Source: Chromatium okenii (lineage in GTDB: Bacteria > Pseudomonadota > Gammaproteobacteria > Chromatiales > Chromatiaceae). From it: a DNA stretch of 64,000 nucleotides. The position numbers and the translations under genes were made by a program. The notes under the pieces were generated by a model. That model was not told the origin of the DNA, did not search any database, and saw only the letters and a list, made by a program, of their open reading frames with translations. Shown here in pieces: positions 47,314 to 54,265 of this stretch. How positions within the stretch are numbered: the first letter of the stretch is position 1; each line of letters opens with the position of its first letter. Location of the stretch: contig NZ_NRRQ01000002.1 in assembly GCF_016583745.1 (NCBI RefSeq), forward strand, positions 1-64,000, read 5' to 3'.

Positions 47314-48438
47314 ATGATGACTCGTGATCTGCTTTCTCACACCCACCGCTGGGTGGTCAAAATCGGCAGTGCGCTCTTAACTCAAGACGGGCACGGGCTG
47401 GAAAAGTCGATGCTGGTGCCTTGGGTGGAGCAAATCGCCCAGCGCCGTCGTGCCGGTTGTGAAGTGGTGCTGGTGTCATCTGGCGCAGTGGCGGAAGGCA
47501 TGGCGCGGATGGGTTGGCATCGTCGCCCGCAGGCGTTGCATGAGCTGCAAGCGGCAGCAGCGATTGGGCAAATGGGGCTGGTGCGGGCGTATGAAGATTG
47601 TTTTCAAGCCTGTGGTCTCAACACCGCGCAGGTGCTGCTGACCCGCGATGATCTCGCCAACCGCGTTCGCTATCTCAACGCCCGCAGTACGCTGCGCACC
47701 TTGCTGCGGCTGGGCGTGATTCCGGTCATCAATGAAAACGACACGGTGGCGACCGATGAGCTGCGGTTTGGCGATAACGACACGCTCGCGGCGCTGGTGG
47801 CGAATTTGATCGAAGCGGATTTGCTGATTTTGCTCACCGATCAAGATGGTTTATTCGATCACGATCCGCGTTTTTATCCCGCAGCGCAGTTGATTCCAGA
47901 AACGGGCGTGGACGATCCGGTGCTCGACGTGGTCGCTGGCGGCAGCGTAACTGGCTTGGGCACTGGCGGCATGGTCACGAAAATTCGCGCCGCTCGTCTC
48001 GCAGCGCGGTCGGGTACGCCGACGGTGATTGCGCCCGGACGCGGGGAAGACGTGTTGACGCGGATTGGCGCGAGTGCGCCGGTTGGCACCTTGTTGATTC
48101 CCACCGAAGAGCCGCAGGCAGCGCGGAAACAGTGGTTGGCGGGGCATTTGCAAGTGCGCGGGCGCTTGATTCTCGATGCTGGCGCGGTGGCGGCACTGCG
48201 CGAGCACGGCACCAGTTTGTTGGCGGTGGGCGTCAAAACGGTGCAGGGACAATTCGAGCGCGGCGAGGTGGTGGCGTGTGTGGACGAGTTGGGGCGCGAG
48301 GTGGCACGCGGTTTGGTCAATTATGACGCGGCAGCGGCCGAGCGCATCAAAGGGCATTCGTCAACGCATTTCGAGGCAATTTTGGGCTATCTTGACGACG
48401 ACGAGTTGATCCACCGCGATAATTTGGTGCTGTTGTAG
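47314..48438 (+). CDS. proB: Glutamate 5-kinase ProB
   Basis: A 374-residue kinase phosphorylating glutamate in the first step of proline synthesis. The amino-acid kinase domain begins [14 protein letters not shown] and contains [38 protein letters not shown] (here as IPVINEND) and [17 protein letters not shown]-terminal PUA domain (about 280-374) includes [17 protein letters not shown]. proA is not adjacent. The obgE-proB order is common in proteobacteria. Confidence 0.96.
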   Translation: MMTRDLLSHTHRWVVKIGSALLTQDGHGLEKSMLVPWVEQIAQRRRAGCEVVLVSSGAVAEGMARMGWHRRPQALHELQAAAAIGQMGLVRAYEDCFQACGLNTAQVLLTRDDLANRVRYLNARSTLRTLLRLGVIPVINENDTVATDELRFGDNDTLAALVANLIEADLLILLTDQDGLFDHDPRFYPAAQLIPETGVDDPVLDVVAGGSVTGLGTGGMVTKIRAARLAARSGTPTVIAPGRGEDVLTRIGASAPVGTLLIPTEEPQAARKQWLAGHLQVRGRLILDAGAVAALREHGTSLLAVGVKTVQGQFERGEVVACVDELGREVARGLVNYDAAAAERIKGHSSTHFEAILGYLDDDELIHRDNLVLL

Positions 48439-48583
48439 CTGGCGCTGGCAAGTGTCAATTGCACCGGTTGGCGACGCGGCAGCGATTGACCGTTTTGCGA
48501 AAAACCTGTTATACGTCGCCGGTTTTTTTAACTATTCATCCACCAGCCGAATTTCTCGGCTCATCACAGCTCGGACACAGCTC

Positions 48584-49234
48584 ATGACGAAAACTTGGCT
48601 TCTCAGCGTGTCGGTCGCGGCAATTTTTGCGGCTGGCGTGGCACAAGCAAATGAACCTGCGGCGGCAGCGGCAGAACTCACCGGCGACATCAAGGCTGGT
48701 GAACAAAAAGCAAACACCGTGTGCATCGCGTGTCACGGTCCGCAAGGCAACAGCTTGGTGCCGATTTGGCCGAAATTGGCGGGGCAACATCCTGACTACA
48801 TCAAGAAGCAAATCATGGATTTCAAAGCGGACAATCGCTACAACGTCCAGATGACGCCGATGGCAAAACCGCTGACCGATCAAGAAGTTGCGGATGTAGC
48901 GGCGTATTTTTCGAGCCAGAAACAAAGCGGCGGCACGACAAGCCCGGAATTGGCCAAACTCGGTGAGAGCATTTATCGGGCGGGCAATCCGGTCTCCGGC
49001 GTTCCAGCGTGCAGCGGTTGTCACGGTCCGGCTGGGCTGGGGCAGGGGTTGTCAAAGTTCCCCCGTTTATCTGGGCAACATGCTGATTATGTGAAACAAA
49101 CGCTGGGCTATTTCCAAAAACAAGAGCGGGCAAATGATCCCAACGGCATGATGCGCGGCGTGACGGCGCGGATGACGGCAGAAGAAATCGCCGCTGTGTC
49201 GCAGTACATTCAAGGACTGGCGGCAGCGCAATAA
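48584..49234 (+). CDS. Dihaem cytochrome c4
   Basis: A 216-residue periplasmic c-type cytochrome with a signal peptide (TKTWLLSVSVAAIFAAGV, cleavage near QANE) and two haem-binding motifs, CIACH (first domain) and CSGCH (second domain). Each is followed by the class I methionine region (MTPMAKPLTDQEV and MMRGVTARMTAEEI). The two halves are homologous, as in cytochrome c4, which delivers electrons to terminal oxidases. The frame opens at 48452, but the ATG at 48584 gives the correct signal peptide. A weak AAAAACC/GGTTTTT hairpin lies at 48499-48528 upstream. Confidence 0.92.
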   Translation: MTKTWLLSVSVAAIFAAGVAQANEPAAAAAELTGDIKAGEQKANTVCIACHGPQGNSLVPIWPKLAGQHPDYIKKQIMDFKADNRYNVQMTPMAKPLTDQEVADVAAYFSSQKQSGGTTSPELAKLGESIYRAGNPVSGVPACSGCHGPAGLGQGLSKFPRLSGQHADYVKQTLGYFQKQERANDPNGMMRGVTARMTAEEIAAVSQYIQGLAAAQ

Positions 49235-49293
49235 TCGGCACCGCCGCCGCCACCACCGCTCTGCCGGTGGTGGCGACCTCCCACCCCGCCATC

Positions 49294-50070
49294 ATGCGCC
49301 AGCTCAATCTCCTGAGTTACAACGTCCAAGCGGGCATCCATTCCCGTCAATACAGCGACTATTTCACCAACAGTTGGAAACATCTGCTGCCGCACCCGGA
49401 GCGGCTGGTCAATCTCACCCAGATCGCGCAACTGTTGCGCCAATTCGATCTCGTTGGGTTGCAAGAAGTTGACGCCGGCAGCCTGCGCAGCGCCTACATT
49501 GATCAAGTGCAATATCTCGCCCGTCATGGCGGCTTTCCGCACTGGTATCGCCAAATCAACCGCAATCTCGGCCCCTTCGCCCAACACAGCAACGGGCTAC
49601 TCAGTCGTTTAGCGCCACGTCGCATCACCGAACATCGCTTGCCCGGCTTGCCCGGACGCGGCGTGGTGGTGGCGGAATTGCCGCTGTCGGACGGCAGCGA
49701 TTTAGCGATTGCGATCCTGCACTTAGCCCTCGGCGGACGGGCGCAGCGCCAGCAATTGGACTACCTCTTCCAGCTCACCGCCGCGCATCCGTATTTGGTG
49801 CTGATGGGCGATTTTAACTGCGGCTGTCATGGCGGCGGTTTACGCGCTCTGGTGCAAAAAACCGAGCTGCACGGCTTGGACTGTGCGCTCAAAACCTTTC
49901 CGAGCTGGCGCCCGCGTCACCCGCTCGATCACATCTTAATCACCGCGCCGCTGCGCGTGGTCAGCGCCCGCGTCATCGACTACGCACTGTCGGATCATCT
50001 GCCGCTGAGTATGACCATCGAACTGCCCGCCGGGCTGCGCTTTGCTGAAACTGCCGCAGTTTCACTGTGA
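49294..50070 (+). CDS. Endonuclease/exonuclease/phosphatase-family protein
   Basis: A protein of 258 residues with the metal-dependent EEP fold: LLSYNVQAGIHSR at the start, GLQEVDAGS with the metal-binding glutamate, LMGDFNCGCHG, HPLDHILIT and the final SDHLPLSM with the catalytic Asp-His pair. Substrates of the family range from DNA to phospholipids and sugar phosphates and cannot be assigned. No signal peptide is seen. The frame opens at 49267; the ATG at 49294 fits the fold start. Its 3' end overlaps the convergent SMR gene by 9 bp. Confidence 0.85.
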   Translation: MRQLNLLSYNVQAGIHSRQYSDYFTNSWKHLLPHPERLVNLTQIAQLLRQFDLVGLQEVDAGSLRSAYIDQVQYLARHGGFPHWYRQINRNLGPFAQHSNGLLSRLAPRRITEHRLPGLPGRGVVVAELPLSDGSDLAIAILHLALGGRAQRQQLDYLFQLTAAHPYLVLMGDFNCGCHGGGLRALVQKTELHGLDCALKTFPSWRPRHPLDHILITAPLRVVSARVIDYALSDHLPLSMTIELPAGLRFAETAAVSL

Positions 50071-50385
50071 ACCACCGAGATTGATCCCGATCACGCCCAA
50101 AATAATCAAGCCGATGCCGATGAGTTTGAACGTCGTTATCGCCTCCTGAAAATACAGAATTCCAATCGCGGCAATCAACGCCGTGCCCGCGCCCGACCAC
50201 ACCGCATAAGCAACGCCGACCTCAATTTTGCGCAGCGCCAGCGTCAACACTAAAAACGACGCGACATAAAACAGCAGCATCAACGCAATAAACAGCGGCT
50301 TGGTCAAACCAGCAGATAATTTCATAAACGTCGTGCCAATCACTTCTAGCGCGATGGCACCGCTGAGAAAAAACCAGTGTTGCAT
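50062..50385 (-). CDS. Small multidrug resistance (SMR) transporter, EmrE-like
   Basis: A 107-residue protein with four transmembrane helices. The conserved glutamate of helix 1 is in ALEVIGTTFMKLS, and helix 3 has GVAYAVWSGAGTALI, the SMR signature. Members exchange protons for quaternary cations (EmrE type) or guanidinium (Gdx/SugE type); the residues seen do not settle which. The ATG at 50385 is preferred over 50391 because GAGG lies 8 nt upstream of it. The gene is downstream of ftsX behind a hairpin terminator whose 5' arm can also pair with this ribosome-binding site. Confidence 0.88.
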   Translation of the reverse strand: MQHWFFLSGAIALEVIGTTFMKLSAGLTKPLFIALMLLFYVASFLVLTLALRKIEVGVAYAVWSGAGTALIAAIGILYFQEAITTFKLIGIGLIILGVIGINLGGSQ

Positions 50386-50393
50386 CAACATAT

Positions 50394-50438
50394 CCTCACG
50401 TTGCCGTGCTCATAAAAAACGCCTCCAAACGTGAGGCG
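50394..50438 (-). promoter_or_regulatory. Leader of the SMR gene with competing hairpins
   Basis: On the minus strand, CGCCTC/GAGGCG (7-nt loop) followed by six T residues forms an intrinsic terminator (plus coordinates 50414-50438). The 9-nt segment CCTCACGTT in its 5' arm and loop (50428-50436) is also perfectly complementary to AACGTGAGG (50394-50402), which contains the SMR Shine-Dalgarno GAGG. The two pairings exclude each other. It may be simply the ftsYEX terminator or a regulated leader. Confidence 0.6.
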
Positions 50439-50467
50439 CAAAGTCATTATCTAGCGGGTCGCGCAAT

Positions 50468-51433
50468 TTAATTGGGTTCAGTGCCGTGCAAATGCCGCTC
50501 TACCGCAATCCAACTGCCAATTAAACCGAGCGCGATGCTGCCGCTCAATACAATCAAGGTCTCGCTTATTCCCAATCCAGCCAGCGGAAACTCGCTGCGA
50601 TATAAACTCGCCAGCCGCGAAACCGATCCTTGCAATAAAATCAGCGCCAGCGTTACCAATAGCCACGCCGTCAGTCCGCCCAATAAGCCGTACCACGCGC
50701 CCGCATATAAAAACGGACGGCGAATAAATGCAGAAGTCGCGCCGACCAATTCCATAATTTCAATTTCAATGCGGCGGTTGAGAATTTCTAACCGAATCGT
50801 ATTGCCAACAATCAATAACACGCCCATTCCTAATAACCCGCCGAGCAGCACCACGCCGGTTTGAATTAAATCGAGAATGGCTTGAAACCGTTGCAACCAA
50901 ACGGTGTCCATTCGCGCAAAATCCGCTTCTTGCAGCCGTAATAGCTTATTTTGCAACGTTTCCAATTGCGCCGGTGCCGCAAATGCCGCGTGCGGATAAA
51001 TCGCCACCACTATCGGCAGCGGATTATTTTTTAATTGCTCCAGCGCCTCCTCAAAACCACCCAGCGCCCGAAATTCATTTAAGGCACTGTCGCGGCTGAT
51101 GATGTCCACCCGCGCAATTTCTGGCCATTTGCGCAACTGTTCCGCCAGCGGGGTCGCCGCCGCGTCGGTGATGTCATAACGCAAAAACAGCGAGATCGCC
51201 GCTGTTTGATCCCAACTTCCCGCCATCGTGCGCAAATTGTCCGCCAGCACATACAGCGCCGCCGGAAATGCCAGCGAAATCCCAATCACCGCCACCGTCA
51301 TTCCGGTCGGCACCGGCGTATCAAATAACCGTCCCAAGGTCGCCAGCGCGTTTTGCACATGCTGCATGAGCCAAATTTGGAACTGCTCGGCCAGTTTGGG
51401 CAGGCGTCGCCGCCGGGAATGGGGTTTCAACAT
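50468..51433 (-). CDS. ftsX: Cell division protein FtsX
   Basis: A 321-residue membrane subunit of the FtsEX complex, which activates septal peptidoglycan hydrolases through its periplasmic domain. It has an N-terminal cytoplasmic segment, one helix (about 45-65), an extracytoplasmic domain (about 70-215) and three C-terminal helices, with IEIEIMELVGATSAFIRRPF cytoplasmic between the first two of them. It starts 3 bp after ftsE and ends the ftsY-ftsE-ftsX operon. Confidence 0.95.
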   Translation of the reverse strand: MLKPHSRRRRLPKLAEQFQIWLMQHVQNALATLGRLFDTPVPTGMTVAVIGISLAFPAALYVLADNLRTMAGSWDQTAAISLFLRYDITDAAATPLAEQLRKWPEIARVDIISRDSALNEFRALGGFEEALEQLKNNPLPIVVAIYPHAAFAAPAQLETLQNKLLRLQEADFARMDTVWLQRFQAILDLIQTGVVLLGGLLGMGVLLIVGNTIRLEILNRRIEIEIMELVGATSAFIRRPFLYAGAWYGLLGGLTAWLLVTLALILLQGSVSRLASLYRSEFPLAGLGISETLIVLSGSIALGLIGSWIAVERHLHGTEPN

Positions 51434-51436
51434 CGT

Positions 51437-52105
51437 TTACCAGCCTCGCGTGTCATTGACCAATCGCCCTTCGCCAAGGCTAAAGGTGCGGTAGTGCATA
51501 CTTCTGACCAGCGCCAGATCGTGGGTGGCAATCAACAGCGTCACGCCAACATATTGAAACCGCTCAAATAATTGGAAAATTTCTTTGGATAACTCAGGAT
51601 CGAGATTGCCGGTCGGTTCATCCGCCAACAACACCGGGGGGCGTCCGACCACTGCTCGCGCAATGCCCACCCGCTGCTGTTCACCACCAGACAGCGCCAC
51701 CGGCACGGCGCGTTCGCGTTTGAGCAGCCCGACTTGATCCAGCGCCGCCCGCACCCGCCGCCCGACTTCTTTGTGACCGAGACCGGTGACGACCAGCGGC
51801 AGCGCCACGTTGTCAAACACGCTGCGATCCGGCAGCAGGCGATGATCTTGAAAAATCATGCCGACATCGCGGCGATGATACGGAATGCGATCTCGCGGCA
51901 GCGTCGCCAAATTGCGCCCGTTGACAACGATGTCGCCACGAGTCGGACGTTCCAACAGCCCAATCAAGCGCAGCAAAGTACTTTTGCCCGCGCCCGACGG
52001 CCCCGTCAAAAACGCCATTTCACCCACTTTCATCTCAAAACTGATGTTCGTGAGCGCCTCGCCGCGTTCGGGATAGCGTTTGAAAACGTGTTCAAATTGA
52101 ATCAC
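51437..52105 (-). CDS. ftsE: Cell division ATP-binding protein FtsE
   Basis: A 222-residue ABC ATPase that powers FtsX signalling at the septum. It has Walker [11 protein letters not shown], the ABC signature LSGGEQQR, Walker [13 protein letters not shown] and the switch histidine in [25 protein letters not shown] is a typical FtsE start. It lies 12 bp after ftsY and 3 bp before ftsX. Confidence 0.97.
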   Translation of the reverse strand: MIQFEHVFKRYPERGEALTNISFEMKVGEMAFLTGPSGAGKSTLLRLIGLLERPTRGDIVVNGRNLATLPRDRIPYHRRDVGMIFQDHRLLPDRSVFDNVALPLVVTGLGHKEVGRRVRAALDQVGLLKRERAVPVALSGGEQQRVGIARAVVGRPPVLLADEPTGNLDPELSKEIFQLFERFQYVGVTLLIATHDLALVRSMHYRTFSLGEGRLVNDTRGW

Positions 52106-52117
52106 GCGCTCGCGCTC

Positions 52118-53326
52118 CTAGCCCAGCAAAGCATCGACAAATTCATCGGCATCAAACGGACGCAGATCGTCAATGCTCTCACCAACGCCAATAAACCGAA
52201 TCGGCAGCCGCAGCCGGTCAGCAATCGCAAACAGGATGCCGCCTTTTGCGGTGCCGTCGAGCTTCGTCAGCGTGATGCCCGTCAAGCCCACCGCCCGATG
52301 AAACTGTTCGGCCTGCGCGAGCGCGTTTTGCCCGGTGCTCGCGTCCACCACCAACATCACCTCATGCGGCGCGTCAGGGTCGATCTTTTTCAACACCCGC
52401 ACCACCTTGCTCAATTCGTCCATCAGATTGGTTTTGGTGTGCAGCCGCCCGGCGGTGTCAGCAATCAACACATCCGCGCCCCGCGCAGTCGCGGCTTGCA
52501 GCGCGTCAAAAATCACCGACGCGGAATCAGCGCCGGTGTGCTGCGCGATCACCGGAATCTGATTGCGCTCGCCCCACACCTCCAACTGTTCAACCGCAGC
52601 GGCGCGAAACGTATCGCCAGCCGCCAAGATCACGCTATTTCCTTCCGCTTGCAGCCGTTTGGCGAGCTTGCCGATGGTGGTCGTTTTACCCGCGCCATTG
52701 ACACCAACCATCACAATCACCTGCGGTTTACCGGCAGCGGGCTGGCGCACCGGACCGGTGGCGGTCAACAACAGCGTGCGCAATTCCGTTTTGAGCGCCA
52801 GCAACAGCGCAGGCGGATCGGCCAACGTTTTGCGTTTCACCCGCTCAGTGAGATCGGCAATGATCCGCGCCGTCGCCTCCACGCCGACATCCGCCGTAAT
52901 CAACAGCGTTTCCAACTCCTCCAGCAGCTCGTCATCAATCCGCTTGCGCCCCAAAAACAGCGTGCCGAGACCATCGCCGAGCTGGGTACGCGAGCGCGAC
53001 AGCCGCTCCCGCAGCCGCGTCAACACGCCGACTTTGGGCGCGTCATCCGCTTCTGGCTCCGGCGCAACGACCAGCGCGGGCGCGATCTCAGCGTCTATCT
53101 TGTTGGATTTGAACAATTTGCTGAACAAACCGGGCGCGGCGTCACTTTCTGCCGCTGGCGCGACAACTGGTGGCGGCGCAACTGGCGCAGGCGCAGCGGG
53201 TGGCGCGTCAGCTTCGGGAGTGGATTTGAATAACTTGCTGAAGAGACCGGGGGCTTTGGGGGCGTCAGCGCCAACGTCGGGAGGTGGCGGCGCGGGGGTT
53301 TTGTGTTTTTTACCGAAACCAAACAT
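52118..53326 (-). CDS. ftsY: Signal recognition particle receptor FtsY
   Basis: A 402-residue SRP receptor GTPase for co-translational membrane targeting. The N-terminal A domain is Ala/Pro-rich and contains the motif GLFSKLFKS twice (about residues 28-36 and 65-75), followed by an acidic stretch. The NG domain begins near 100, with G1 GVNGAGKTTTIGK, DTAGRLHTKTNL and G4 TKLDGTAKGG. The C-terminal IGVGESIDDLRPFDADEFVDALLG is diagnostic. It is first in the ftsYEX operon; rpoH, often next, is not present downstream. Confidence 0.97.
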   Translation of the reverse strand: MFGFGKKHKTPAPPPPDVGADAPKAPGLFSKLFKSTPEADAPPAAPAPVAPPPVVAPAAESDAAPGLFSKLFKSNKIDAEIAPALVVAPEPEADDAPKVGVLTRLRERLSRSRTQLGDGLGTLFLGRKRIDDELLEELETLLITADVGVEATARIIADLTERVKRKTLADPPALLLALKTELRTLLLTATGPVRQPAAGKPQVIVMVGVNGAGKTTTIGKLAKRLQAEGNSVILAAGDTFRAAAVEQLEVWGERNQIPVIAQHTGADSASVIFDALQAATARGADVLIADTAGRLHTKTNLMDELSKVVRVLKKIDPDAPHEVMLVVDASTGQNALAQAEQFHRAVGLTGITLTKLDGTAKGGILFAIADRLRLPIRFIGVGESIDDLRPFDADEFVDALLG

Positions 53327-53559
53327 AGATGCTTGTATTCACAAGTTGAGGAATCACGATGCGATTCATGCTACCAGATTAGCGTTTCCGGTGCTGCGCT
53401 TTACCGCTTTTATTTAGAATATCGTACAAAACAATGTAGTTTTTATTCACAATTATTATCAACCAAACTGCGCTTTTTAATCACTTGCTAAAGAATTGTA
53501 TTCTTTTTGCGCGTTACACTGCGGCACAAGCAGCACCGCAGTGATATTTGTTAAGCGGG

Positions 53560-53979
53560 TTAATTTTTATCTAGCGGACGAAACACTGGCGCAGCCGGCA
53601 ATTCATTGATTGGTGCCGCAAACGGCTGGCGCGGTGCAGGTTTAGCCGCTTGCGCCCGTTGCTGCGCTTCCAATTCTTCAATGCGCCGTTTTAATGCTTC
53701 AATTTCCGCTTTATCCGCAGCAGAAGTGGACGGCGCAGCGGGCATCAGCGGCGCGGTGCCGTAATACGCAGGCGGAGCGACATACGGCGGCGCATAGTTT
53801 GGCGGCGGTGGCGGCGGAAGGTCAGCGCGATCACGATCACGATTGCCATTCATCCAGCGGTTGGGATTCATCATATCGCCAAAATCAAGCGCATAAGTGC
53901 ATGGCGCGATGCTGCTAAAGGTGAAAAATAGAGCGGCTGAAAATGCCAAGTGTCGATAATGAACGTGTTGATTGTGCAT
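53560..53979 (-). CDS. Small proline-rich exported protein of unknown function
   Basis: A 139-residue protein with a signal peptide (HLAFSAALFFTFSSIAPCTY, cleavage near ALDFG). The mature protein starts DFGDMMNPNRWMNGNRDRDR, followed by a proline/tyrosine-rich segment (PPPPPPNYAPPYVAPPAYYG), a short coiled coil (DKAEIEALKRRIEELEAQQR) and a proline/alanine-rich tail. I do not recognise a family with known function. Coiled coil plus proline-rich linkers suggest an oligomeric periplasmic or envelope protein. It stands alone between ftsY (233-bp gap) and the MmeI-like gene (286-bp gap). Confidence 0.7.
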   Translation of the reverse strand: MHNQHVHYRHLAFSAALFFTFSSIAPCTYALDFGDMMNPNRWMNGNRDRDRADLPPPPPPNYAPPYVAPPAYYGTAPLMPAAPSTSAADKAEIEALKRRIEELEAQQRAQAAKPAPRQPFAAPINELPAAPVFRPLDKN

Positions 53980-54253
53980 TCAAAACTCCTCCAGAGTTGG
54001 TGTGGTTTTTATTGTGCCTGCGTGGTGACAAGCGGGGCTATTTTCACCGCAAAGCAAGAGTGATCGCAAGTGAATGATTGAATGACCGCGTCCGGTTTCT
54101 GTTAAACCCTCACTAACATACGCTTTTCAGCATCAACAGCGAGGCTGCCGAACAGAGCAAAATTTTAGCAGGGTTTAAGTATTTGCGTTTATTATTTCTT
54201 TTTGATCCACTTCACACCCACTTTTTTTCAAAAGTGGTTGCTTTCACTTGGCG

Positions 54254-54262
54254 TGATATAAA
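54254..54262 (+). promoter_or_regulatory. Candidate extended -10 just before the MmeI-like gene
   Basis: TGA followed by TATAAA (54257-54262), ending 3 bp before the ATG at 54266. Transcription would start at or next to the ATG, suggesting a leaderless mRNA. An AT-rich hairpin (CCACTTTT-type arms) lies at about 54217-54238. No Shine-Dalgarno is seen, which fits a leaderless start. Confidence 0.4.
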
Positions 54263-54265
54263 TTT

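Noticed and set aside
50394-50438. A guanidine-II (mini-ykkC) riboswitch before the SMR gene
   Set aside because: Two hairpins with ACGR tetraloops are required; the first loop reads ACGTTTG and the second hairpin is not formed locally. Kept only as an unclassified leader.
51734-53233. A 499-residue plus-strand open frame
   Set aside because: It lies antisense to ftsE and ftsY, whose motifs are unmistakable, and its Arg/Gln/His-rich translation is typical of a shadow frame in GC-rich coding DNA.
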